Assembly (NCBI GenBank): GCA_030180135.1
Contig: CM058233.1
Span: 104,325,994-104,389,993, forward strand
Source of the DNA: Orychophragmus violaceus
Taxonomy: Eukaryota; Streptophyta; Magnoliopsida; Brassicales; Brassicaceae
Direction of reading: 5' to 3'
DNA length: 64,000 nucleotides
The notes under the pieces are model-generated. The model had not been told where the DNA came from and made no database searches. It worked only from the letters and a program-made list of their open reading frames with translations. The translations under genes were made by a program, and so were the position numbers. Of the stretch, positions 24,139-36,600 are shown piece after piece (positions within the stretch are counted from its first letter, which is position 1; each line of letters opens with the position of its first letter).

Positions 24139-25447
24139 ATGGAAGGCGGTTCCGCTAGTGGGTCGGCTTCGACCTTGTCAAACGATGAAAATCTCGTCGT
24201 CTCTTGCGAGGATTCTTCTTCCCCGGCAGAGAATGATCTCGAGCTTGGTCTTACGTTGAGCCTAGGTCGAAAGGGGTATCGAGATTGTAGGGTTTCTTAC
24301 GCTGATGATTCTTCTTCTTCATCATCTTGTTCCTTGAGCAGAGCTAGCGTAACTGCTGGGATCAAGAGAACAGCTGATTCAATGGCCGCAACTAGTGGGT
24401 GAGATTCAAGTCTTTTTCTTTATGATTATCCTTCAGGATCGTAACAATTCCCAATTCTAGAAAAAAAGCCTTTAACTTGATCATGGTTTATTTGGAGATT
24501 CTCAATATCATAGTTAGTAATAGAACCATCTTTTTGTGTGCTGTTTATGGGATTGATCAGACAGAATGTTCCTTTGATCACTGTTATCTGGAAAAAATGC
24601 GACCTTTATTACGTAGATGACTTAGGATGTATCTTATTGATCTTAGAGAATTTGCTTTGATCATGGTATCTAGTACTTGGTCTGGAATGGAGTGGTAGAT
24701 TCTGTAGAGTGATGTTTCTTGCTATTGATCTTGGTGTACAGGCTTGGAAGTGTTAAATCAAATCATTGTGTCTTTAATTGTGTTGAGCTTTTGAAAACTT
24801 GTAAAATTGCAGGCAAGTAGTGGGATGGCCACCAATAAGGACTTACAGAATGAACAATATGGTTAACCAAGCCAAGACCTCGCCCATGGAAGATCCAAAC
24901 ACGGAGATTCGTCAAGAAGTAAACAAAAATACAACTGATGCAACAAAGATGAGACAGTCGATGTTTGTGAAGGTGACTATGGATGGTATTCCTATTGGAA
25001 GGAAGATCGATCTGAATGCTCATAAATGCTATGAATCGTTGTCCAACACTCTTGAAGAAATGTTTCTGAAACCCAAAACAGGTTGGTTCTTTTATGATCC
25101 TTTCTAGACTTTTGTTGGTCTGGGATTCAGAAATGATGATTCTTTCTGCAATCAGTTTCAACCGATGGTCACCTGGAAACACGGCTCAAGATACTACCAG
25201 ATGGGTCTTCTGGATTAGTACTAACGTATGAAGACAAGGAAGGAGATTGGATGCTTGTTGGTGATGTTCCATGGGGGTATGTTTTATATATATTCTTATG
25301 CTTTTCGATGTTGAGTCCAATGCTAGCTCCAAATTCTGAATCCTGAGCTGAGTTTTACTTGTGTCCAGGATGTTTATTGGTTCTGTGAAAAGGCTCCGGA
25401 TAATGAAAACATCAGAAGCTACTGGTGCAGCTCAAATGATCTTATGA
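24139..25447 (+). CDS. IAA11: IAA11, Aux/IAA auxin-response repressor
   Basis: Nuclear repressor that binds ARF factors and recruits TOPLESS; auxin bridges it to TIR1/AFB and triggers its degradation. Exons 24139-24398, 24813-25081, 25156-25276 and 25369-25447 sum to 729 nt, 242 residues (about 246 in Arabidopsis). Domain I has the EAR motif LELGLTLSLG (residues 34-43). The Lys-Arg pair is at 76-77 (AGIKRTAD). The domain II degron VGWPPIR is at 90-96. Domains III-IV (PB1) begin near SMFVKVTMDGIPIGRKIDL and end with GDWMLVGDVPWGMFI. Splice junctions are GT-AG and in the usual Aux/IAA places. It matches IAA11 along its length. No degron or EAR residue is lost, so it should be auxin-labile. Confidence 0.96.
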
Positions 25448-25664
25448 AGCAAAGAATAATCTACAAGAATCCTTTATGTTTGAAACAATACACTAAGACA
25501 GATCACAGATCCAACAGAAGACAAACAATGTAAGAATCTTCTTCTTCTTCTTCCCTTCACAGTTTTTGGCTCTGCCATTTTTAGTTAGTTATACTGTATG
25601 TTCTCTTTGTAAATCACACTTGCCAAGCTATAACAAAAGTTACAAAACTGTGTTGAACACAAAA

Positions 25665-25802
25665 TGTTTCAGACCAAATCACAAGTTAATAACATCTGTA
25701 ATAAAATCAAAAGGATCAAAGATCTCTCTCTTCTGTTTCAGACCAATGCACAAGTTAATAACATCTGTAATAAAATCAAAAGTATCAAAGATCTCTCTCT
25801 TC
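25665..25802. repeat. 69-bp tandem duplication between IAA11 and MIK1
   Basis: Two head-to-tail copies, 25665-25733 and 25734-25802, both starting TGTTTCAGACCAA and ending CTCTCTCTTC, with a few differences (AAATCAC against ATGCAC; GGATC against GTATC). It lies in the convergent 3' region of the two genes, probably in the MIK1 3'UTR. Confidence 0.85.
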
Positions 25803-25836
25803 TACATACATAACACGAACTGAACAAATCACTGTT

Positions 25837-28800
25837 CTAAAGAAGGTCATTTACAGGTGAAGTACTAAAAGCCAATGGCTGTTTCCCGGCCAAGCTCCGG
25901 CTAGTGTTTTCGTCATTACCATTGCTTTTCCTCCTCGGTTTAGCTTCTCCGAGCATCGATATCACATCTCTCATTGAAGGTCTGTCTTTAGGGAGCTTCG
26001 TGGTGCAGAGAAGAGCGATTTGTAGAACTAAAAGCATCTCTTCTTGAACATATCTGCAGTTTCCAACGTTAGGATCTAATGCTTCTTCTAGTGATATGTT
26101 GTCTCTTATCTTGGTTCTCACCCACTCTACAATGTCTACTGATTCTCCAAACTCCGGCTCTAATGGTCTTCTTCCGGTTAAAAGCTCCAATAATACGACG
26201 CCGTAACTGTATATGTCTATCTTCTCGTCCACTTTCAATGTGTATCCGTACTCTGCAAAATTCAATCGTCTCCGGTTTAGTACATAATGATAAACCAAAT
26301 TGAACCAGATTTGTAGTTATCAAAGCGCGATAACCGGTACGGTAGTTTAAGCTTACCGGGAGCTATGTAGCCGTAAGAACCGGCGACCATTGAAACGGTT
26401 TCTTTCTTTCTGGCCATCATCCTGGCGAGCCCGAAATCGGCGATTCTGGCGTCGAGATTAGCGTCGAGCAAGATGTTGTTGGATTTGATGTCTCTGTGGA
26501 TCACCGGAGGATGACAATCGTGGTGGAGGTAGGCGAGGCCATGAGCGACCCCAAGCGCGATGTTGTAACGCGAGACCCAATCGACAAGGAGCCTCCCGGC
26601 GGCGTTTTTGCCGTGAATCGCGTCGCCGAGGTTCCCGTTGAGCATGAATTCGTATACGATCATCATATTTTTGTCGTTGTATAGGAATCCTAGGAGCCTC
26701 ACGATGTTCCTGTGTCTTAATTTTCCCAGTAGGTTTACTTCGCCTATGAAATCTCCGGTAGTTCCATCCTCGATATCGGCGGCGGATCTCCAGAGCTTCT
26801 TCACAGCGAGTACCGTGGTTGATCGTGAAATCTCTGCTTTGTACACGATTCCGGTGGCTCCCATTCCGATCATGTTTGATTCTTTGATGCAGGAAAGGAT
26901 ATCGGAGGCTGTGAATCCTAGTCTATGAAACGCCATTAGTCTCCAAGGCCATTCACCTTTGCTTGCTGTCTCGTCGCCGCAGAATCCGTTGGAATACCAT
27001 CTCTTGTACAGAGTCCTCGCAACGATAGCGAGAATCCCTAGGACTAGAACCGATGCGATCCCAATCAACCATCCGGCGACAATTCGTTTCCCGTGGAAAC
27101 TTCTGTGGCCGGATGTTGCACTCTGGAACTTGCTACACGGTGGAAGAACGCCGCCGCAGAGACCGGAGTTTCCCCTTAAATCATCTGGATTTATGGTTCT
27201 GAGAAAGCCGTTCATAGGGACTGGGCCTGTGAGCTTGTTGTAGGAGACGTTGAGGAGTTCCAGTGCCGGGGATGTTCCAATGCTCTCTGGGAGTTCTCCG
27301 GTTAAGGAATTGTTGGAAAGATCGAGCACGGCCAATGCGGACATCGTCGTGACCTGTCTGGGGATTTCGCCGGTGAGTTGGTTGTTTCTCAGGTTGAGGC
27401 TTACAAGCTTCTCGCATGAAGCAATGCTGGACGGGATAGTGCCTGAGAGACTGTTTGATGAAAGATCGAGACTCGAGAGCGAAGGACAGTCTTGAAACTG
27501 GTCTGGAACTTCGCCGGAGAGAAAGTTCTCAGCGACCAAAAACGCCTGCAGATTAGGAATCGAGAGGATCGTGGAAGGGAGGGACGAACGGATCTGATTT
27601 CTGGAGATATCAATGAATGAAAGGGAAACTGAATCCGATATGTCTCCGGGAATCCATCCGCTGAGACGATTACCGGCTAGTTCCAGTCTCTGTAGCTTCT
27701 CAAGCTTGCCGAAGCCGATGGGAATCGAACCGTTTAGCAGATTGTTCTGCATCCTGACACGAACTAGCGACTGACAAGTGGATAGAGTCGCCGGAATCTG
27801 ACCGGAGAAGGTGTTGTTGAACAAAATGAGCTTGGTTAGATTTCCCTTGCTGCACAATGTCGAAGGAATCTCGCCAAAGAAGGAATTTGAAGAAACGTCA
27901 AGCCATTGTAACGGAGAATTCTTCCCGAGATCGCTTGGCAACTCGCCGGAGAGCGTGTTGTTCCAGAGCTCGAGGACTTGTAACTGCGCCAGATTACTGA
28001 TCTCCGGAGGAATGGAGCCAGATAGTTTGTTGCGCATCAGGTTCAGTAGCTGAAGGTTCTTCAGCTCTGTTATCTCCACTGGAATCTCACCGGATAACGC
28101 GTTATCAGAGAGATCAAGAACCTTTAAAGTGGTAATGTTTCCGATCTCTGGTGGAATTTTACCGGTGAAGTAGTTTTGATACAGGAGAAGCGTCTCGAGC
28201 GACTTGAGCTTCCCTAGCTCAGACGGAATCTGACCACTGAGCTTTCCGATAGCCAAATCAAGGTACTTGAGGCTGTGGATGTTCCCAAACTCCGGTGGAA
28301 TAGAACCTTCGAATTCGTTGTAGCCGAGAATGGCGCTTTCAAGTGAAGGGATCTCGCCGAGAACGCTAGGTAACTCGCCAGTGAGATTATTTCCGGATAA
28401 TCCTAGAAATCTTAGCTTCTGCAGATTCTTGAATGAACGTGGAAGTGACCCTTGAAAGAAATTCCCTCGGAGATCAAGAACTTCTAAAGAGACCAAGTTC
28501 CCGAGATCTTCAGTTAGATTTCCAGAGAGATTGTTTCCTGAAGCATTGAGATGAACGAGTCCAAGTGATTCGTTACCAAATACGAAAAGATTCCCTGAGA
28601 ATGAATTCTGGCTGATGTCTACAGATTTCAACGGAGGGAGAGATTTCGGAAGCAGGGATTCAAATCCGTTGCATGAGATGTTGAAGGAGACGAGACTTTT
28701 TAGCTGTTTGATCGAATCAGAGATTTTGCCCGTGAGATTCATTCCCGACAGGTCCAGCTTCTCAATATTGCCGTGGGAGTTGCAGCCAACACCGGTCCAG

Positions 28801-28994
28801 TTACAATGATTGCCGGTTTCTGAAAGCTTCCAATCTTTGAGAAAGTTAAGAGGATCGATAAGAGTTGATTTCACCGAGAGTAAGACAGAGAGCTCATTGC
28901 CATTGTCAATGGAAGCTGAAACAGAGGAGGTTGAACCAATGTAACAGTAGTAGAGGAAGAGAACCATAATCTTCATCTTCATCCTCTCTCTCAA
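25837..28994 (-). CDS. MIK1: MIK1, leucine-rich-repeat receptor kinase (subfamily XI)
   Basis: Plasma-membrane receptor kinase. In Arabidopsis MIK1 interacts with MDIS1 and perceives the pollen-tube attractant LURE1; it is close to the PXY/TDR receptors. Exons are 28994-26357 and 26252-25837 (phase-consistent GT-AG intron), giving 1017 residues. A start four codons later (MKMK, 28982) gives 1013, the Arabidopsis length, and may be the true one. From 28994: signal peptide about 1-27, paired-Cys cap HCNWTGVGC, about 20 LRRs to residue 600, membrane helix 637-662, kinase about 705-985. Kinase residues are present: ATP lysine K732, HRD 833-835, DFG 853-855. The intron falls just after the activation loop (YIAP|EYGY). 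Nothing suggests inactivation. Confidence 0.95.
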
Positions 28995-29352
28995 CAGATT
29001 CCACTGAAATTTGTCTCCTTAGTTCATTACCAAGAACAAGACAAGTGAACATGCAAGGAGGTGGAGGAGGAAGAAGAGTAGAATAAGAAGAAACTTGGTA
29101 AGTATATATGTTTGCTCTGTATATATATAATCTATAACTATATCTATGTTATATATATGTATAAAATGAATCTTGGTTTTATGTGGATCTAGTGATCAAA
29201 GGGTATAAAGGGTTAAATGTTTTTAGAAAATATAAACCAGATCTTGGAGTTATTTGAAAGTTTTCATTAAGACATTGAACATGTGAAGAGAGAATGTGTT
29301 TTTACAATTAGGACTAATCCAAAATATGTTCGGTCTTCAAAATAAAATAAAA
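28995..29352 (-). other. MIK1 upstream region
   Basis: Holds the leader and core promoter of MIK1 on the minus strand. A TATATATATA-rich stretch near 29105-29160 could include the TATA box. No other feature is seen. Confidence 0.4.
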
Positions 29353-30020
29353 CTAGATTTTGACCCGCACTTAAGTGCGGGTTTAATTTTCTTTACAAAT
29401 TTTACTTTTTTATTCATTTTGTTAATAGTAGTTTAGATTTTTAATTATGTAATCTAATTTTCATTATAATTGTTTAACCAACATTATAAACAGTGAGTTA
29501 GCAATTTAGTTTTTTTTAAATGAATTATGTGTTATTTGGAGGAGATATATCGTAAGGATTAAGAGATTAAAATAACGATTTCGCATTATATATTTTAATC
29601 TGCGTTGTATCGTAAGATCATAGTTTGGAAAAATATATATATGTGAAAACAACTATTGTAAAAGTTATGTGGTATATGTTTAATTGTTATTTTATTTATC
29701 TAAAATATTATTTTATAGAATACATGTTGTAGTCGTATATATGATTTGCAAATTTGATGGAACTATCCGTTAAAAACTTCATTCAAACATAAAGCATAAT
29801 TTGACGCTTAGAATATTTGAATAATATAAGTATGAAATTATTTTATTATTTTATTAATTTTAAAATATATCAGCTGAAATTATTTACTATATGCGATTTT
29901 TTATAGAAAAATTATAATCAAGATTGGCTAATTAATTTTTCAACCCGTTTAATTAATTAAATATTTTTCAGTTTGATGGAAAAACCTGCTAAAAGTACAA
30001 TCGTAAAAACATCAATCGTA

Positions 30021-30052
<32 letters not shown>

Positions 30053-30927
30053 TGAAACAAAATAAAAAGATATTAAAATATATTTCAAATATTTGAATAA
30101 TATAAGTATGAAATCATTTTAATATTTTATTAATTTTAAAATATATCAGCTGAAATTATTTACTATATGCGAATTTTTAGAAAATTATAATTGAGATTGG
30201 CTAATTAATTTTTCAACCCGTTTAATTAATTAAATATTTTTTCAGTTTGATGGAAAAACCTGCTAAAAAGTACAATCGTAAAAACATCAATCGTAATATG
30301 TGTATATATATATATTTGAAACAAAAAAAGGATATTAAAATATATTTCAAATATTTGAATAATATAAGTATGAAATCATTTTAATATTTTATTAATTTTA
30401 AAATATATCAGCTGAAATTATTTACTATATGCGAATTTTTTTTAAAAAAATTTATAATCGGGATTGGCTAATTAATTTTTCAACCCATTTAATTAATTAA
30501 ATATTTTTCAGTTTGATGGAAAAACCTGCTAAAAAGTACAATCGTAAAAACATCAATCGTAATATGTATATACATATTTTTTTGAAACAAAATAAAAAGA
30601 TATTAAAATATATTATAAATATATTTTGAATTAAATCATAAATTAAAGAATCTTAATTATATATAATAGTTGATGTATAAATTATTCATTATATTTATCA
30701 ATTAATTTGTTTTGATTTTAAATAATTAGGAAAGTGAGATCCATTAGATTTTGGTTGTTTGGCTACATGTTTAATAATTGTCTTGTTTGGAAACATGGAT
30801 TGTAGAGATAATGTTATATTCCCTAATTACCCTTAATGAAGGTTACAAATCCTAATAATATCAGGGACAAATTTCTGGAACAACATTTATGTACCATGGT
30901 CAAACTCCAATTTTTTAATAGTATTGA
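29353..30927 (-). mobile_element. Non-autonomous Helitron A with internal tandem repeats
   Basis: On the minus strand the 3' end is a perfect hairpin (CCCGCACTTAAGTGCGGG, 29363-29380), a short spacer and CTAG (29356-29353), followed by T. The 5' end is TCAATACTATTAAAAAA (30927), preceded by A. A near-identical relative is at 31427-32456. The two share the segment reading AATGAAGGTTACAAATCC near their 5' ends. No coding capacity. Its extra length comes from three tandem units (29815-30615). Confidence 0.75.
29815..30615. repeat. Three ~265-bp tandem repeats inside Helitron A
   Basis: Units start at 29815, 30091 and 30353, each with ATTTGAATAATATAAGTATG and ending near GATATTAAAATATATT. They are 85-95% alike by eye. 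The sister Helitron has one diverged copy of this unit (about 31804-31995), so the array expanded within Helitron A. A (TA)n run lies in unit 1 at about 30027-30052. Confidence 0.85.
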
Positions 30928-31426
30928 TAAAAGTCAACTGTGATTGACTGTATAGTAAGTTGTGAATGTGAAATAGATAGCTTAAGATTAATCTTATAAT
31001 ATATTGTTTGATACAGTATACATATATACAGACACTTGGTGTGTGCCATACTCTTATAGATAGCTTATGCTTAACTTCATTCTAATTTCAGCTTTAGTAG
31101 AATGTCTTTACTATTTTATCGCCTTTTTCTTTTTGGGTCTTTACATTCTTACATTCAAAGGACATATATATCTTTTTGATGTTTAAGTATGGCATAAAGT
31201 TTATCATATGTACACACCAAAATGTACATCATGAACATATATAAACACGGATTAACCTATATTTTATTTTAGTATGTAGCCACCGAGGTGAACGTTCGAA
31301 GCATCAGAAGGGGTGTTATATGCACATGTGATCCCGTTACCTCATAGCTTTACCTTTCTCTACAAATTTAAACTTCAGATAGGTCCAAATTAAATAATTA
31401 CATTAATAGTTAATTATCAGCAATAA
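30928..31426. other. Spacer between Helitrons, no gene
   Basis: About 500 bp, AT-rich. A short GC-richer patch near 31275-31350 (CACCGAGGTGAACGTTCG) has no supported frame. Confidence 0.5.
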
Positions 31427-32456
31427 CTAGATTTTCACCCGCGCTAAAGAAGCGCGGGTTTATGTTTTCATTCTTAGAATATATACTTTTATCTTAAATT
31501 TATATTTTTATAAATTAATTTCGTTACCTATTTCGTCTAATCTATATCAAATGAAAATAAGATGATATAGTGCTAAATGTGAGCCGGAATTTAATAAATT
31601 TTGTTTTTGTTTTGATATTATTAACTTGTATATTATATATTAGTAGTTGTATTTTATTGTTATTTTTAGTATATGATTAGTCATGCTTGAACTTGGTTAA
31701 TCTATTTTTCAACACGTGTTGTAATGATATATAATTTGAAAATTTGATGGAACAACCCGTTAAAAATTGCATTCAAACATGAACTATAATTTGACACATC
31801 ATATATTTGAATAATATAAATATTAAATAATTTAAATATTTATATTAAATTTAAAATATATCAATTGGAATTAGTTACTCGTGCAAATTTTATTTTTAGA
31901 AATCGAATTGGTTAATTTATTTTTAGCCCATTTTATTATAATTTAAATATTTTAAAATTTGATGAAACAACCCGTTAAGAAGTACAATAGTAAAAAACGT
32001 TTCTTACAAAATAATAATTTATACCCGCACGCTAGTACAATATTATATACTACTTTCTTATTTTAATAATAATTTATTAATTTTAATGATTATATAATTT
32101 ATAAAATAATTATGTATTAAATTATATAATTATATGTACCAATTGATTTAGTAACTTAAATATGCTTGATTTTATTTCTTTAAGTTAAATTTTAGTTAAC
32201 AATAATTTATAATATTTTTTTAATATTAATTTCGAAATTAATTATTATTTTTATTAAATTTTTGAAAAAAAATTTCGTTAGATACGATTATGATAGAAAA
32301 AAGAAAACAAAAGATATTATAAGATATTATGAATAAATCAAATATAAATTGTTTTACAGTTTTACCCTTAATGAAGGTTACAAATCCTAATAATATCAAG
32401 GGTAAATTCCGGAAACAACATTTATGGACCATGGCAAACCTTCCTGTTTTAATAGA
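31427..32456 (-). mobile_element. Non-autonomous Helitron B
   Basis: On the minus strand the 3' hairpin CCCGCGCTTCTTTAGCGCGGG (21 positions, about 31439-31459, stem CCCGCGCT/AGCGCGGG) stands before CTAG (31430-31427) and T. The 5' end is TCTATTAAAACAGG (32456), preceded by A. It carries no gene. Relative of Helitron A at 29353-30927. Confidence 0.75.
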
Positions 32457-33667
32457 TTAGATGAAGCTGATCCCACGATTGCTCTCGCTTTTTATTACTT
32501 ACCCCTTCTGAATTTGGTAAAAGTTGCTTTCTACATGTGTTAGTTAATAGAAATAAAACGGATCGAACCCACCTCATCGCCATTATATGGAAGCATATTT
32601 CTTCTTCTTCTTTTTTTATTCAATCCAAGAGTTAACATGATGCATGTAATATTATAATGTATGTCACTGCAGATAGTGCAGGCTTGTTACTGTTCCTTCG
32701 TTTGCATGATTGAGTAGATAAGAATCTTTCCATGTTACAGGTTTTAATAAATATGGCAGTGTAAATATGTATAAAATATAAGTAACAACCATATTATATA
32801 AAAAAAAACATACTACAATTACCCACTCCTCTTACTGATTTCATGTTTAATCAGAAAACCTTGCTTCACATGCACTCATGTGGACCGGTCTCGTATGTGT
32901 TTTTTCTGCGTGTTATTTGTATTTGCTTACCATTTTGATTTTAGATCGGTGATAAATGACCTAGTTTGAACACTTTCAGTTTGAACAACAAATGGTTTTA
33001 CCCAAAAAAACAACAAATGGTGTACAGAAGAAATATAAAATTAATTATATCACCCAAAAATACAAATATTGGATGGTTATGGTTATATGAGATGTATAGA
33101 TCGTAAATGGAATGCATGTGGATCAGCACCTTAATCACTTTCTTTAGTATCAATTTTGTATTATTAGAAAGAGAAACCTAATCCCACAAAGCACATAAAC
33201 TCTTTGCAAATGGTTTTTTTAAATGCCTAATTAAATATTTTAATATCAATAGCATATATAATAGTTATTTTTAACAAATATGCTGACGGGTTTCTCACAT
33301 GGTCATGGGATTCGTTATGGCATCACAGACTTTGTGTCCAGCTTTTTTTCTACGATCTGCACGCATGTGCCGCTGCCACTTGTGTGCCATGGGATCACTC
33401 TAACTCAAAAATTCAAGTCAGGTAGAGACTCTCTCACCAAAACCCGAAATGGGCTTATTTTGTAATGACGAAACGAAGTAGATTAATATTGGGCCTTAAG
33501 TTTAAAGCCCATAGTTGATGACGGTATCCAATGAAAGGAACGGCTTTGGTGGTGACACGTCACGATTCTCCCGCCACCACACCAAGAAGAGAGCTTTGCT
33601 TCATCTCCTTCCTTGCTCTACTCGTCGGGGTCTAATATCCTCGCGGACATCGATAAGCACGAAAAAA
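32457..33667 (+). other. Intergenic and PSB28 promoter
   Basis: Mostly AT-rich. Near the gene are TGGGCC (33491-33496), AGCCCA (about 33505-33510) and a CACGTCA element (about 33556-33562). Site II and ACGT elements fit a light-regulated nuclear gene for a plastid protein. The leader probably starts near 33560. No extra gene is supported. Confidence 0.5.
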
Positions 33668-36600
33668 ATGGCTTGCTTTCGTTCGATAGGGTCTTTAACT
33701 TGTGTCACTCATTCTCCTCGAGATGCTTCACGCTCAGGTACACTCTGTTCTTCTTCTTCCTCTGAATCCTTACTGTAACGAGTGATAATCTCGCGCTAAA
33801 TCGATTATGTGAGAAGAATCAGGATTCAATATTGTTTCTTTGTGAGCTCATGATTTCTCCGAAACAGATCAAAAGTTGTTTCCTTTGAGTATTTATTTTG
33901 TAATTTGATGGGATTAGCAGAAACAAGGGTTTATGCTGTAGCTTACTGTAATCTGGTCGTGATTTAACAGTGAATTTGTGTTCTGTATGATTGAGGATGA
34001 GTGTTCATGTCTGAAAAACATCGGATTTTATCAATTAACTATTAGTATAGATAAAGACTATCTCTAGTATTTATCTATAAGATAAAGATGATATAGTTTT
34101 AGAGATTATCTTAATAGTTTGAGTTAATCTCTTAGCATCAATCTCTTGTATATATACGTGATTAATACTATCAATAAAATCATCTTTCACAATTCTCTAC
34201 ATGGTATCAGAGCTTTTCTGATCCAAACCTAAAAATTCTTTCTCTCTCTCTCGCCTTATTCTCTTCTCCCCTCAAAATCGTTTTCTTCTTTCTTCTCCAA
34301 TGACTACAGAGTCGTCAATGGTGGCTGAATCAGCACCAGTTTTTGATGTTTCCAAAAGTACTCTTATCTCTCTAAATCTGTCCAATATCACTAAACTGAC
34401 CGCAAACAATTACATAACTTGGCGGCTTCAGATTCATTCTCTTCTTGAAGCACATGAACTCCATTGTTTTCTAGATGATGAAGATCAAACACCTTCCGCC
34501 ACAACAACTAATGAAGCCGGAGAAGCTCAATCAAATCCACTTTACCAGTCATGGAAAAGGCAAGATAAGATGTTGTTCAGTGCTATCCTTGGATCGTTAT
34601 CCCTCGCCGTCCAACCTATCGTAGCTCGGGCAACAACCGTACGTGAGGTATGGCAGATTCTCTATACCACATATGGCAAACCTTCACGGGGGCATGTCAA
34701 ACAGATTAAACAACAGATCAAACAGATTACAAAAGGAAGCAAATCTGTCAACGAATATATGCGATTGATCATTGATAAAGCTGATAAACTAGCTCTTCTT
34801 GGTGCACCCTTTGATCATGAAGATCTACTCGACGTTATCACTGAAGGACTAGGTGAAGACTATCGTGCCGTTGTCGATATGGTAAACGGTCGTGATACAC
34901 CAATCACGATAGATGAGCTTCATGAAAAGCTAATCATTCGGGAACACACACTAGCTATCACGGCACCAGTAGAAGACTCGCTCCCGGCTACAGCCAACGT
35001 GGCTCACACTCGTCCCAGCAACAACAACACCAACCAATCCTTCTCTGGCTCACGAGGAGGACATTCTGGTGGACGAGGAGGCTACCGACCACCACGACCT
35101 TACCTTGGTAAGTGTCAAATCTGTGGAGTACAAGGCCATGGAGCTCGCAGATGTCCGCAATATCAACAATCCTCTGCTCCACCTCACCAATCTTCTGCTC
35201 CGCCTCAATACCAACAACCGCATAACTCGTACCGTGGACAATCACCCTGGATGGCTCCGCATCTTCCGCTGCCCACACCGCCGTACCAACATCAAGCATA
35301 TCATGCTACTACAAGCTCTCCATCGTATTCTCCTTGGCTTCTCGACAGTGGTGCATCTCACCATATCACCAGTGATCTTCATAACCTGTCTCTTCATTCT
35401 CCATATAATGGTGGAGAAAATGTCATGATTGGGAATGGTGATCAACTTCCAATTACTCATACTGGTTCAACACTTCTTCCTTCTAGTTCACGCAATCTAC
35501 TTCTCAAGAATGTTCTTTATGTTCCTTCTATACGCAAGAATCTAATTTCGGTGAACAAGTTATGCAAATCTAACAATGTTATGGTTCAACTTTGTCCTTA
35601 TGACTTTCAGGTGAAGGATCTATACACGGGGACAACATTAATTCAAGGAAAAGCTCGTGATGGAATTTATGAATGGCCGCTGTCTTCTTCTTCCTCTGTT
35701 TTTGCGTCTCCACTAGCTCTTTCATGTTCTAAATCGAGTCTTTCCTCTTGGCATGCTCGTCTGGGGCATCCCAATATTCAAACACTTCGTCTTATGCTTT
35801 CTAAGTTTTCATTACCTTTAGCTTCTTCGGTGTTATCTGATTTTTCTTGTGTTTCCTGTTCTATTAATAAAAGTCATAGACAACCTTTTTCTATCTCCAC
35901 TCTTACATCCAAAGAACCTCTCGAAATTGTTTTCTCTGACGTCTGGACCTCTCCATTGATCTCCATTGATGGCTATAAATATTTTGTCATCTTTGTTGAT
36001 CACTTCACAAAGTATATATGGTTTTATCCTTTAAAAACCAAATCACAAGTTGCCTCTATTTTTCCTGTTTTCAAAGCACTTGTTGAGAACCGCTTCCATA
36101 AAAAGATCATCACGCTTTTTACTGATAATGGGGGGGGAATTTTTAGCTCTTAAACACTTTCTTGCAGTGAATGGGATCTCTCATCTCACTACTCCTCCTC
36201 ATACATCTGAGCATAATGGTCTCACGGAGCGTCGTAACAGACACATCGTAGAGACTGGACTTGCTCTTCTATCTCATGCGAGTATGCCCAAAACATACTG
36301 GCCTTACTCCTTTGCAACGGCAGTCTACCTTATCAACAGGATGACCACGCCAACTCTTTCCAATAAGTCTCCCTTTCAGTGTTTATTTCAGACAGAACCT
36401 AATTACCTTAAGCTCCGTACCTTTGGTTGTCTCTGCTTCCCATGGATCAGGCCCTATGGACAACATAAATTCAGTCCCAAGTCTGTTCCGTGTGTCTTCA
36501 TAGGTTACTCTCTTACACAAAGTGCTTTTCTCTGTCTTGATGTGTCTAGTTCTCGAGTTTATGTCTCACGACATGTAGAATTCAATGAATCCGTCTTCCC

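Noticed and set aside
32010..32045. Another Helitron 3' end (CCCGCACGCTAG)
   Set aside because: No hairpin could be formed before CTAG and no partner 5' end was found, so it is left as part of Helitron B.
34988..35299. Minus-strand open frames inside the Copia element
   Set aside because: Antisense shadows of the gag-pol reading frame with no conserved motif.
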